Shown piece after piece: positions 26,903 to 35,490 of a stretch of 64,000 nucleotides of DNA (within the stretch, counting starts at the first letter, position 1; each line of letters begins with the position of its first letter). The notes below the pieces were generated by a model. It saw nothing but the letters and a program-made list of their open reading frames with translations. It did no database searches and was not told the DNA's origin. A program made the translations under genes and the position numbers. Source of the DNA: Microvirga lenta. GTDB taxonomy: Bacteria; Pseudomonadota; Alphaproteobacteria; Rhizobiales; Beijerinckiaceae. The DNA is taken from the NCBI RefSeq assembly GCF_020532555.1, contig NZ_JAJBBR010000009.1, forward strand, positions 1 through 64,000. Reading direction: 5' to 3'.

Positions 26903-26932
26903 TGGACCGAGGAATGGTCCATATCATGGACC
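26903..26932. promoter_or_regulatory. Candidate IclR operator: three GGTCCA/TGGACC elements
   Basis: TGGACC at 26903-26908, GGTCCA at 26916-26921 and TGGACC at 26927-26932 alternate in orientation. The last two form a perfect 17-base palindrome, GGTCCATATCATGGACC at 26916-26932. It overlaps the start region of the IclR gene and faces the TRAP operon, fitting autoregulation and divergent control. Confidence 0.5.
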
Positions 26933-27274
26933 TGCAAGTCTCATTTCATAGCCTAATTTGACCGGCAATATATTGCAATGACCTAGCAGACGTGTATCTT
27001 TTCTCGCAAACATAAAGACGAAGATCCACAAGATGGACCCAAACGTGGCCTCATTCGCCATGCGATCAGAGGGAGGATCGGGATGTTTGATGCGAGCGGC
27101 CGGTATTCGAGTTTCTGCTCTACTAAAGCCGATGTATCGGAGCCGATCTTGCTGATCGGTGGCAACATGCGGTCCGGCCTGTCCTTTTTTCCTCACTTGC
27201 GGGACTGATCATTCCTCGCAGCAGGTTTGTTCACCTGGCTGCCGTGAGAAGATTGCCCAGGCTAGGAGAGAAAC
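26933..27274. other. Divergent promoter region between IclR and TRAP operons
   Basis: About 340 bases without a gene. It must hold the promoters for the leftward IclR/ligase operon and the rightward TRAP operon. I found no clear sigma-54 element, and no second copy of the GGTCCA palindrome near the TRAP start. Confidence 0.5.
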
Positions 27275-29143
27275 ATGGCCGCCATTGGTGACGCCATCTC
27301 GGTGTCGAGCTCCGAAGAGGCCGCCGCGCAGGGTCGCGTTGGATCGCTGCTGATACGGCCAATTGAGGTGGTATCGGCATTGCTCCTGTCGCTGATTGTC
27401 GTTCTGCTCCTCGGCGGCGTCGCATCCCGCTACATTTTCTCCATTCCGGTCATCTGGATCGACGAGGTCGCCTCCATCTCCTTTCTGTGGCTCGCAATGC
27501 TTGGCTCCGCCATCGCCATCGATAGGAACGAGCACCTCAGGCTGACCCTCTTCCTTGGAATGTTTCCTGAGAAAGCTCAGGGATTCATCCAGACTCTTGC
27601 CTCGCTGGGCATGGCTACATTTTTGCTCGTCATGCTGCAGCCGGCGATCGAGTACGTGATGGAGGAGTGGTATGTCACATCGGCAGCGCTGAACATTCCC
27701 AACAGCTTTCGCGTATCGGCAATTGCCTTCGGCTTTTTTACGATGCTGCTGCTCGTTCTGTCCTACGTGGTCAGGACGTCCAGGATGCGCGACATCCTCG
27801 CGGCGTCGTTGCTGATTGCAGCCTTCGCCGGAGCATTTTGGCTGCTTTCCCCCACACTCCTGAGACTCGGCCACATCAACATCCTCATCTTTCTGGTCGG
27901 CGTCGTCGCCGTGTGCCTTGCAATGGGGGTTCCGATCGCCTTCTGTTTCGGCATCGGCACGCTTGCATTCCTCGCCTTCAGCACCAGGGTTCCGATCTTC
28001 GTTATGATTGGGCGTATCGATGAAGGCATGTCGAGTATCATCCTTCTCTCTGTGCCTATCTTCGTGCTGCTCGGTTGTGTGCTGGATGCGACGGGCATGG
28101 GCAAGGCCATCGTCGATTTTCTGGCCTCCCTGCTGGGGCATGTCCGGGCAGGAATGTCGTACGTTCTCCTTGGCTCTTTATTCCTCGTATCGGGCATATC
28201 GGGCTCCAAGGTCTCCGATATGGCGACCGTCGCCCCGGCGCTGTTCCCGGAGATGAAAAGGCGAGGCCACAGGCCGAGGGAAATGATCGCACTTCTGGCA
28301 ACGGGCGCCGCAATGGCAGATACCGTACCGCCCAGCATCGTCCTGATCGTCCTTGGTTCTGTCGCCGGTGTGTCCATCGCGGGCTTGTTCACGAGCGGTT
28401 TCGTCGTGGCAATGGTTCTGCTGCTGGTTCTCGCGATCCTCGCACGCTGGAAAGCAGCGCGAGAGAGTCTGGCAGGGGTCAGACGCGCGCCTCTGTCGAC
28501 CATTGGGCGCACGATGCTCATCGCTGCGCCTGCACTCGTCCTGCCTTTCCTTATTCGTAGTGCCGTCGGCGGCGGGATTGCAACGGCGACAGAGGTCTCG
28601 ACCATCGCAGTGCTCTATGCACTCCTCGTCGGGATCTTCCTCTATGGCGGTATCGGCTGGCGCAAATTCTACGGTATGCTGGTTGAGACAGCCGCATTGA
28701 GCGGTGCCATTCTACTGATCCTGGGAACGGCCCTCGCTATGGCGTGGGCCCTCACCCAAACCGGTTTCGCCCAACAGCTCGCAGCCCTGATGACCACTCT
28801 TCCAGGCGGATGGATGAGTTTCATGGCCGTTACTGTCGTGGTCTTCCTGGTCCTGGGTTGTGTGCTCGAGGGGCTGCCGGCCATCGTGCTCATGGCACCT
28901 CTCATGTTCCCTATCGCCAAGAACCTCGGCATCAACGATGTTCATTATGCCATGGTGGTTGTGACTGCCATGAACATCGGCCTCATGACGCCTCCGATCG
29001 GGATCGGATTCTACATTGCGTGCAAGATTGGCGGCGTTTCTCCCGATGAGGCAATGGGTGCGATTTGGCCGTACATCGTCGCTCTTCTCGTCGGGCTCGT
29101 GCTGATAGCCAGCATTCCTGCCATCTCGACTGCCTTCCTATGA
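27275..29143 (+). CDS. TRAP transporter, fused small and large permease subunits (DctQM)
   Basis: 622-residue inner-membrane protein. The first about 180 residues are a DctQ-type four-span subunit (VIWIDEVASISFLWLAMLGS), joined to a DctM-type 12-span ion-coupled permease (SVPIFVLLGCVLDATGMGKA, GAAMADTVPPSIVLIVLGS, LTQTGFAQQLAALMTTLPGG, GLMTPPIGIGFYIAC). It imports a substrate delivered by the DctP protein encoded 47 bases downstream, driven by the sodium gradient. AGGAGAG precedes the ATG. First gene of the rightward catabolic operon. Confidence 0.93.
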   Translation: MAAIGDAISVSSSEEAAAQGRVGSLLIRPIEVVSALLLSLIVVLLLGGVASRYIFSIPVIWIDEVASISFLWLAMLGSAIAIDRNEHLRLTLFLGMFPEKAQGFIQTLASLGMATFLLVMLQPAIEYVMEEWYVTSAALNIPNSFRVSAIAFGFFTMLLLVLSYVVRTSRMRDILAASLLIAAFAGAFWLLSPTLLRLGHINILIFLVGVVAVCLAMGVPIAFCFGIGTLAFLAFSTRVPIFVMIGRIDEGMSSIILLSVPIFVLLGCVLDATGMGKAIVDFLASLLGHVRAGMSYVLLGSLFLVSGISGSKVSDMATVAPALFPEMKRRGHRPREMIALLATGAAMADTVPPSIVLIVLGSVAGVSIAGLFTSGFVVAMVLLLVLAILARWKAARESLAGVRRAPLSTIGRTMLIAAPALVLPFLIRSAVGGGIATATEVSTIAVLYALLVGIFLYGGIGWRKFYGMLVETAALSGAILLILGTALAMAWALTQTGFAQQLAALMTTLPGGWMSFMAVTVVVFLVLGCVLEGLPAIVLMAPLMFPIAKNLGINDVHYAMVVVTAMNIGLMTPPIGIGFYIACKIGGVSPDEAMGAIWPYIVALLVGLVLIASIPAISTAFL

Positions 29144-29189
29144 CCCGCGGAAGATGCCTTTCAACATAACAACCATGAGGGAGAGAAAC

Positions 29190-30200
29190 ATGATCATTTC
29201 ACGTCGGACGATGCTGCAGGGAGCTGCCTCGGTGGCTGTCGCGGGCAGCTTTGGGGCTCGCGCTCAGGCGGCCGAGTATACGTACAAATATGCCAACAAC
29301 CTGCCGGTGACCCACCCAATGAACCTGCGGGCGAAGGAGGCCGCGGACAAGATCAAGCAGGAGACTGGTGGAAGGGTCGAAATTCAGATTTTCCCCAACA
29401 ACCAGCTTGGCTCCGATACCGATATGCTGAGCCAGGTCAGATCGGGCGGCGTCGAGTTCTTCACGCTGTCACCCTTGATTCTGTCGACGCTCGTGCCGAA
29501 TGCCTCCTTGAGCGGCATCGGCTTTGCTTTCCCTAACTACGATGCTGTCTGGAGGGCGATGGACGGCGAACTCGGTGCATATGTGCGGGGTCAGATCGCC
29601 AAGGCAAATCTGGTCGTTATGGACAAGATTTGGGACAATGGCTTCCGACAGATCACCAGCTCCAACAAACCGATCCAGACTCCTGATGATCTCAAGGGCT
29701 TCAAGATCCGCGTTCCTGTCAGTCCTCTTTGGACGTCGATGTTCACGGCTTTCGGTTCTGCCCCCGCCAGCATCAACTTCGCCGAAGTGTACACTGCGCT
29801 GCAGACAAAGGTCGTCGACGGTCAGGAGAATCCGCTCGCAATCATTTCAACGGCGAAGTTGTATGAGGTGCAGAAGTACTGTTCGGTTACGAATCATATG
29901 TGGGACGGCTTTTGGTTCCTGGCCAACCGCCGCGCCTGGGAGCGACTGCCGGAAGATCTTCGAGCTGTCGTCGCAAAACATATGAACGCGGCGGCTGTCG
30001 CGGAACGTGCAGACGTCGCTAAGTTGAATGCCAGTCTCAAGGATGAGCTTGTCTCCAAGGGTATGGTTTTCAACGAGCCCGAGGCTGGACCCTTCCGCGA
30101 AGCGCTTCGAAGTGCAGGCTTTTACGCCGAATGGAAGAAAAAATACGGCGATGAGGCTTGGGCCATCCTTGAGAAGTCAGTTGGCGGTAGCCTGAGCTGA
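29190..30200 (+). CDS. TRAP transporter substrate-binding protein (DctP type)
   Basis: 336-residue periplasmic receptor. It begins with a twin-arginine-like signal (MIISRRTMLQGAASVAVAGS) ending near ARAQA. The mature part has the DctP blocks YKYANNLPVTHPMN, KIKQETGGRVEIQIFPNNQL, the conserved-Arg strand LKGFKIRVPVSPLW, which normally salt-bridges a carboxylate, and VVDGQENPLAII. Substrate is therefore probably an organic acid. ATG at 29190 follows GGGAGAG. Paired with the DctQM fusion upstream. Confidence 0.93.
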   Translation: MIISRRTMLQGAASVAVAGSFGARAQAAEYTYKYANNLPVTHPMNLRAKEAADKIKQETGGRVEIQIFPNNQLGSDTDMLSQVRSGGVEFFTLSPLILSTLVPNASLSGIGFAFPNYDAVWRAMDGELGAYVRGQIAKANLVVMDKIWDNGFRQITSSNKPIQTPDDLKGFKIRVPVSPLWTSMFTAFGSAPASINFAEVYTALQTKVVDGQENPLAIISTAKLYEVQKYCSVTNHMWDGFWFLANRRAWERLPEDLRAVVAKHMNAAAVAERADVAKLNASLKDELVSKGMVFNEPEAGPFREALRSAGFYAEWKKKYGDEAWAILEKSVGGSLS

Positions 30201-30209
30201 TCCAACCTG

Positions 30210-30240
30210 GCCGGCCGTTGGCAATTGGCTGTCGGCCGGC
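30210..30240 (+). promoter_or_regulatory. GC-rich stem-loop after TRAP receptor gene
   Basis: 8-bp perfect stem (GCCGGCCG at 30210-30217 with 30233-30240) and a 15-base loop, 10 bases after the receptor stop, no T-tract. It could protect the receptor mRNA from 3' decay or partly terminate before the dehydrogenase gene. Confidence 0.35.
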
Positions 30241-30401
30241 ATCCGCTGTCAGATTGACTACCCTACTGAACCGGAACGAGCTAATGCCTTAGGCGGCAGG
30301 TCAGTAAGGCTTGCTGTCCGCTCTGAGGCTTCCCGCACGGTATCATCTCTTTCAGTCAACATCGCCGCATTGCGCTTTGCAGCCTGCACCCGGGAGAAAA
30401 G

Positions 30402-31205
30402 ATGGTCGATCGCCTGAAGGGGAAAACGGCAATCGTTTTTGGAGCAGGGTCCTCGGGACCAGGGTGGGGCAACGGCAAGGCGGCAGCGGTTGCATACGCG
30501 CGAGAGGGTGCGCAGGTTGTATGCGGCGATCTCGCTCAGGCGGCGGCGGAAGAAACGGCCGGTATCATCAGGGGGGAGGGCGGAACTGCCATTGCGGTCG
30601 CGGCGGACGTGACAGATAGCAGCTCAATCGAAGGTGCTGTCGCAGAAGCAATCGCACGTTTCGGGCGGATCGACATTCTTCATAACAATGTTGGGGCAAC
30701 TCACATGGGTGGCCCGGTGGAGCTTGGCGAGGAGCAATTCGCAGCATCGCTCGATTTGAACATCGGATCGGTCTATCGTTCCGCGAAGGCCGTCATTCCG
30801 CATATGTTGCGGCAGGGGAACGGCGTCATCATCAATATATCGTCGCTCGCGGCGATCCGGTGGACCGGCTATCCCTACTTTGCCTATTATGCTGCCAAGG
30901 CCGCTGTTAATCAGGCGACCGTCGCGCTCGCAATGCAATACGCACGACGTGGAATACGGGCTAATTGCATCATGCCCGGCCTCATCGACACTCCCTTGAT
31001 CTACAAACAAATTTCCGGGCAATATGCCTCGACCGAGGAGATGGTCGCTGCGCGCAATGCGTTGGTTCCGGTCGGCAAAATGGGAACGGCTTGGGACATC
31101 GCGAATGCGGCCGTCTTCCTTGCCTCCGACGAGGCCCAGTTCATTACCGGTGTATGCCTCCCGGTGGACGGCGGACAAAGTTGCGCCGTATCGGAGTTCC
31201 GCTGA
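30402..31205 (+). CDS. Short-chain dehydrogenase/reductase (SDR)
   Basis: 267-residue NAD(P)-dependent oxidoreductase. The cofactor loop is FGAGSSGPGWGNG, the variant seen in a subgroup of SDRs, instead of TGxxxGxG. NNVG is the structural motif, Ser in IINISSLAAI and Tyr-x-x-x-Lys in YYAAK the catalytic residues. C-terminal FLASDEAQFITGVCLPVDGG is normal. It would oxidise a secondary alcohol of the imported substrate. Third gene of the likely operon, 201 bases after the DctP gene; the DUF296 gene follows after 61 bases. Confidence 0.92.
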   Translation: MVDRLKGKTAIVFGAGSSGPGWGNGKAAAVAYAREGAQVVCGDLAQAAAEETAGIIRGEGGTAIAVAADVTDSSSIEGAVAEAIARFGRIDILHNNVGATHMGGPVELGEEQFAASLDLNIGSVYRSAKAVIPHMLRQGNGVIINISSLAAIRWTGYPYFAYYAAKAAVNQATVALAMQYARRGIRANCIMPGLIDTPLIYKQISGQYASTEEMVAARNALVPVGKMGTAWDIANAAVFLASDEAQFITGVCLPVDGGQSCAVSEFR

Positions 31206-31266
31206 GCAGTCTGATCCGGTGTGGCAGAATGCGCATGAGGAGCAACAGCGGCAGGAGTGGAAGGTA

Positions 31267-32118
31267 ATGAGGCAGATCATTCATCCCGGTCCCGTTGCTG
31301 CAGAGCGCATGATGGCTGTCCCAGGAGAAGCCATCCCGATCCGCTTCACTCTGCAGCAAGGGTGCAGGATCGACGAGGCGATCTCTGAAGGTTTCCGTGC
31401 ATCCGGCTGTATCGGCGGCTTCGTAGCCTTCGTAGGAGGAAAGTGCGAGCCGTTCAAATATGTGATCCCGGCAGCGTCACCTGACGGTCGCCACGCGGCT
31501 TGGTACAGTGATACCTTTCAACCTGACGGCGTCGTGGCCATTCACCGTGCCTGTGCCATCGTGGGCATCCGCGACGGTGGTCCATTCATCCACTGCCATG
31601 GGGTATGGAGCACTCGCGAAGGTCTCCGGATGGGGCACATGCTCGCGCCCGAGACGTTTGCCGCAGAACCGATCGATGTCAGCGGAATCGGATTGAGGAC
31701 GGCGACTTTCGAGGCCATGCCCGACGGCGAGACGAACTTCATACTTTTTGAGCCGGTACAGGTGACTGGAATCGGCGCAGGCAATTCCTATGTTCGGGCA
31801 ATCCTCGCCAAGGTGCGCCCAAACGAAGATATTAGTCTCGCGATCGAGGAGATTTGTTCCACGTGCGATATCGGGCCCGCGACCGTATATGGCATCGGGA
31901 GCCTGAACGAGGTCCGGTTCACCGATGGAACCTCTATCGCATCTCATGCGACGGAGGTTCTGATCCGCCGAGGGGCGGTGAAGGACAGTGACGGCCACCT
32001 CGAAGCGAGACTTGAGGTCGATGTTGTCGATATGGGGGGAAACATTCACTCAGGAGAACTTGTCCGCGGGGACAATCCCGTATGTGTCACCTTCGAACTC
32101 GTGATTGCGCCCGCATAA
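31267..32118 (+). CDS. Tandem DUF296/PPC-domain protein
   Basis: 283 residues with two PPC-like halves: about 20-150 (GCIGGFVAFVGGKCEPFKYV, HCHGVWSTREGLRMGHMLAP) and about 165-280 (GPATVYGIGSLNEVRFTDG, ARLEVDVVDMGGNIHSGELV). DUF296/PPC domains occur in plant AT-hook proteins and as stand-alone bacterial proteins of unclear role, some thought to bind a metal and a small molecule. Here there is no AT-hook. Start at ATG 31267 with AGGAG nine bases upstream. Position within a catabolic operon suggests a metabolic rather than chromatin role (inference). Confidence 0.82.
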   Translation: MRQIIHPGPVAAERMMAVPGEAIPIRFTLQQGCRIDEAISEGFRASGCIGGFVAFVGGKCEPFKYVIPAASPDGRHAAWYSDTFQPDGVVAIHRACAIVGIRDGGPFIHCHGVWSTREGLRMGHMLAPETFAAEPIDVSGIGLRTATFEAMPDGETNFILFEPVQVTGIGAGNSYVRAILAKVRPNEDISLAIEEICSTCDIGPATVYGIGSLNEVRFTDGTSIASHATEVLIRRGAVKDSDGHLEARLEVDVVDMGGNIHSGELVRGDNPVCVTFELVIAPA

Positions 32119-32212
32119 CCCGAAAGCTCCCGCAATCCTACAACGGACCCAGATTGTCCGGAGCCAGCACTGGGACGCTTCGGCTCCGGATGTCGCTGGC
32201 CCAACTCGAGCC

Positions 32213-32977
32213 CTATTCCCTGAAACGTGTGACCAGTTCGTCAGCAGCCTTGCGCAGAAGACCCATATCAGCGCCGACAGCAACAAACGTGAAGCCCCAT
32301 TCCAGATAGCGCTTAGCATCCTCTTCGACTGGCGCTAGAATGCCGGCCGGCTTGCCGAGGCGTCGGCACTTGTCCACTGCTGTCCGAATGGCTGTCTGAA
32401 CGTCCTTGTGCCCCGGGTTGCCGAGATGGCCCAAATCCGCCGCGAGATCGGATGGGCCAACGAAGATGCCGTCAATTCCATCGACTGCTGCAATGGCTTC
32501 GAGACGATCGAGAGCGGCACCGGTCTCAAGTTGCACGAGAAGGCACAATTCGTCGTGTACGCGACGGAAATATTCAGTCACTCTGCCGTAGCGGTTGGCT
32601 CGTGAACTGACTGAAACGCCCCGAATGCCGTGTGGCGGGTAGCGGATCGCCCTCACGGCTCGTTCTGCCTCCTCTTCATTCTGGACGAATGGGATGAGCA
32701 GGGACTGCGCGCCCGCATCGAGGAAGCGTTTGATGAGGACCGGGTCGTTCCAAGCCGGCCGCACCACTGCTTCGGCGGTGCAGCCAACAAGAACTCGCAT
32801 CTGAGCAATGATGTCGGGGAGTTCGCTCGGGGTATGCTCCGTATCCAGTAGGATCCAGTCATAACCTGCATGGCCCAGCATTTCGACCGCGGCAACGCTC
32901 CCGGAGGAGCTCCACAGTCCAATCTGGCGCTGCTGATCGGCAATCGCGCGCTTGAAGGCATTCGCAGGTATTTCCAT
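32213..32977 (-). CDS. HpcH/HpaI family class II aldolase
   Basis: 254-residue divalent-metal aldolase that cleaves or makes 2-keto-4-hydroxy acids, releasing pyruvate or a relative. Family residues line up: His48 (DTEHTPSEL), Arg73 (VVRPAWND), the metal ligands Glu151 (VQLETGAALD) and Asp177 (VGPSDLAADLG). RYPPHGIRGVSVSSRANRYG is the usual substrate loop. ATG at 32977 follows GGAGGGAG. It is transcribed against the SDR/DUF296 genes and divergently from the Ldh-family gene, and fits a pathway of dehydrogenation followed by retro-aldol cleavage. Confidence 0.92.
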   Translation of the reverse strand: MEIPANAFKRAIADQQRQIGLWSSSGSVAAVEMLGHAGYDWILLDTEHTPSELPDIIAQMRVLVGCTAEAVVRPAWNDPVLIKRFLDAGAQSLLIPFVQNEEEAERAVRAIRYPPHGIRGVSVSSRANRYGRVTEYFRRVHDELCLLVQLETGAALDRLEAIAAVDGIDGIFVGPSDLAADLGHLGNPGHKDVQTAIRTAVDKCRRLGKPAGILAPVEEDAKRYLEWGFTFVAVGADMGLLRKAADELVTRFRE

Positions 32978-33311
32978 GGTTCGAGGCTCCCTCCGGCTAC
33001 AGCTCTGTTGGATAGCATCTACAGGCTGGAGGCGACCAGTCATTTGAGGTCTCCAAGTCAGCCTTCCGCTGGGTTCGCTGGCGTCATCCGTCGGGAATGA
33101 CTTATGCCATAAAGTGAAAAGGTATTGCCTTCCCAAAGTATGGGTAGATGAGAGCTCAACTTGACAAGTTTCTATTGGGGTGGAACGCTTGCGGTAACTC
33201 GCGGACACCGACGATCATAGGAGTACCCTATGGGACAGCAACGGTCCCCGGCCGCTTGGAAAGCGCTTTCTTCCCCGCCCTATAGGGCAGTGGGGCAGGT
33301 GGGTTAGCGCG
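32978..33311. promoter_or_regulatory. Divergent promoter region between aldolase and Ldh-family genes
   Basis: 334 bases without a gene. At 33216-33232 there is a palindrome, CATAGG-AGTAC-CCTATG, 80 bases before the Ldh-family start. It is a possible operator but short enough to arise by chance. Confidence 0.3.
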
Positions 33312-34394
33312 TTGACCCAGAAGCACCTCACGGTTCCCGCAAAGCTCCTGCAGCAGCAAATGGCGCTGGTTTTCGAAGCTTGGGGGCTGCCGGAGGCAGA
33401 TGCAGACATTACGGCCGAGGTGCTGACACGAGCCGATCTGATGGGGATCGATAGCCACGGTATTACTTTACTGCCCCTCTACGATGAGCTGATCCGAACC
33501 GGCCGCTTGGAGCCTCGGGCCAAGATCGGGATCGATCGCTCCTTCGGCGCGATCGCGGTGATCGATGGAGGCGGCGGGTTCGGCCAAGTTCCGTCCGTTC
33601 GCGCCATGGACCTTGCCATTGAGAAGGCCCATGCCTTCGGGATCGGCGCGGTCGGGGTGCGCAACTCGAATCACTATGGCGCTGCGGGAGTTTATGCTCT
33701 CCGCGCTGCGGAGAGAGGCCTTATAGGGCTCTCCACGTCCGCCGTTTACAAACCATCCATTGTTCCCATTTTCGGGCGTGAGCCAAGGCTTGGCACGAAC
33801 CCTCTCGCCTTTGCGGCGCCCGGGCGACACAACAGGCCTTTCCTTCTCGATATGGCGACGAGCACGATAGCCATCGGCAAACTGAAACTTGCCGCGCGCG
33901 AAGGTAGGCGGCTGCCCGAGGGATGGGCCTTGGATGCTCATGGGCAACCCCAAGAGGACCCGTCCCAGGCGCTTCTGGACCGTCTGATGACGCCTCTCGG
34001 TGGTTCACGGATGATGGGCGGACACAAAGGTTATGGCCTTGCGGCAATGGTGGAGGTGCTGTCGACCCTTCTGCCTGGCGCAAGCTATGCACCGCTTCGC
34101 GCCCCTGATGCCGCGCGCTTTGACGTTGGACATTTTCATATGGCCCTTCATCCGGATGCTTTCCGTGACTCCGGTGCGTTCCTGGATGACCTCGATGCCT
34201 TCATCGATTGTCTTCACGCAACACACCCCGCTGATCCTGATGAGCCCGTGAGAGTTCCAGGTGACCCGGAGCACGAAACCTTCGAGCGGCGCTCACGCGA
34301 GGGCGTGCCCGTTCCTCATTCGCTGGTTCAGGCCGTTGCGGCCATCGCTCGCGAATGCGGCGCAGACTTTCTGTTGGCCCAGCCAGCAGAATGA
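33312..34394 (+). CDS. Ldh-family (MDH2) NAD(P)-dependent oxidoreductase
   Basis: 360-residue enzyme of the malate/L-lactate/ureidoglycolate dehydrogenase family, unrelated to classical Rossmann LDH. Catalytic His49 sits in RADLMGIDSHGI; NSNHYGAAGVYA and GREPRLGTNPLAFAAPG bind the cofactor and substrate; MMGGHKGYGLAAMVEVL is the C-terminal signature. It oxidises a 2-hydroxy acid to a 2-keto acid. The TTG start at 33312 is the only early one in frame and has GGTGGG upstream. Probably operonic with the TAXI TRAP genes, beginning 50 bases downstream. Confidence 0.9.
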   Translation: MTQKHLTVPAKLLQQQMALVFEAWGLPEADADITAEVLTRADLMGIDSHGITLLPLYDELIRTGRLEPRAKIGIDRSFGAIAVIDGGGGFGQVPSVRAMDLAIEKAHAFGIGAVGVRNSNHYGAAGVYALRAAERGLIGLSTSAVYKPSIVPIFGREPRLGTNPLAFAAPGRHNRPFLLDMATSTIAIGKLKLAAREGRRLPEGWALDAHGQPQEDPSQALLDRLMTPLGGSRMMGGHKGYGLAAMVEVLSTLLPGASYAPLRAPDAARFDVGHFHMALHPDAFRDSGAFLDDLDAFIDCLHATHPADPDEPVRVPGDPEHETFERRSREGVPVPHSLVQAVAAIARECGADFLLAQPAE

Positions 34395-34443
34395 AAGGCC
34401 GTGACGGCTCGATCCGTTGCGGGACAATGACATGGAGGAAACG

Positions 34444-35391
34444 ATGATGTTACGCACGATGCTGGCTGCCACCACGGCCTCAATGATTGCTCTTGGCGCA
34501 CAGGCTGCTGACCTGAAACTGATGACAGGGCCGCAGGGTGGTGTGTGGGTGCCGCTAGGCGGCCAATTGAAGGAAATCTGGGAACAGGCCATTCCAGGCA
34601 CGAACGTGCAGCCTTTGCCTGGGGCGGGCATCGCAAACGTCCGTGGTATCGAGGAAGGCAAGGCCGATGTCGGGTTCGGAAACTCGATCTCGACCGTTGA
34701 CGGACTGGCGGGCAACGCACCGTTCAACAAGCCGCACACCAATGTGTGCAACGTCGCAACCCTTTACCCCCAGTATTTCCAGATGCTCGTACCGGCCAAT
34801 TCGGGAATCGAGAAGGTCACCGACCTTAAAGGAAAAGCCATAACGACGCAGCCGCGCGGCAATACCGGCGAGCTGATTACCCAGCAGCTCCTTAAGGCTC
34901 ACGGAATGAGCTACGACGACGTGAAGGTCAGCTACGTTTCGTACACCGACTCGGTCGAGCAAATGAAGGATGGACATGCTCAGGCCTTCACGCTCGGAAC
35001 GGCCATACCTTCCGGCGCCGTGATGGATCTGGCCTCGGCTCGAGACGTGAAGCTTCTGGATCTGTCCGGCAGTCTGCCCGAGATGAAGAAGATGAATCCA
35101 GGGTACACCCTCGTGACTGTCCCGAAGAATACCTACCCGAAACAGGACAGCGACGTGAAGGTGATCGGCTATGCCACGCACCTCGTCGCATCCTGCGATT
35201 TGCCTGAGGATGTCGTTTACAAGATGACCAAGGCCGTCGCGGACAATGTCTCCTCTCTGGCAGCCACCAGCAAGGCGATATCCGGATTGACGCCTAAGGA
35301 AATGGCTGAAGATGTTGGAGTGCCCTTCCACCCAGGGGCTGCCAAGTTCTACAAGGAGCAGGGTATCTCCGTGCAGGCTAAGAGCTCCTGA
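34444..35391 (+). CDS. TAXI-family TRAP substrate-binding protein
   Basis: 315-residue periplasmic receptor with a signal peptide ending near LGAQAA. Family features: TGPQGGVWVPLGGQLKEIWE, GAGIANVRGIEEGKADVGFG, QPRGNTGELITQQLLKAHGM, SYTDSVEQMKDGHAQAFTLG. TAXI receptors work with 4TM/12TM fused permeases, and one follows. The ATG at 34444 is preceded by GGAGG. It is unrelated to the DctP protein at 29190 and so probably binds a different ligand or works under different conditions. Confidence 0.92.
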   Translation: MMLRTMLAATTASMIALGAQAADLKLMTGPQGGVWVPLGGQLKEIWEQAIPGTNVQPLPGAGIANVRGIEEGKADVGFGNSISTVDGLAGNAPFNKPHTNVCNVATLYPQYFQMLVPANSGIEKVTDLKGKAITTQPRGNTGELITQQLLKAHGMSYDDVKVSYVSYTDSVEQMKDGHAQAFTLGTAIPSGAVMDLASARDVKLLDLSGSLPEMKKMNPGYTLVTVPKNTYPKQDSDVKVIGYATHLVASCDLPEDVVYKMTKAVADNVSSLAATSKAISGLTPKEMAEDVGVPFHPGAAKFYKEQGISVQAKSS

Positions 35392-35415
35392 CGAGGGGCT
35401 TCTGAGAGAAGCTCG

Positions 35416-35448
35416 CCGTTCCCCTCGCTGCTTCGGTGAGGGGGACGG
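35416..35448 (+). promoter_or_regulatory. Stem-loop between TAXI receptor and permease genes
   Basis: 11-bp stem (35416-35426 with 35438-35448, one G-T pair), 25 bases after the receptor stop and without a T-tract. Such hairpins commonly keep the receptor message more abundant than the permease message. Confidence 0.4.
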
Positions 35449-35490
35449 CTCTCCAAGGCGTTTGAGACCTGAGCACGCGAGACCGCTTCT

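Noticed and set aside
27209-28141. A 310-codon minus-strand frame rich in His, Asp and Glu
   Set aside because: Typical antisense of a membrane protein gene (DctQM); the composition is the reverse image of hydrophobic codons.
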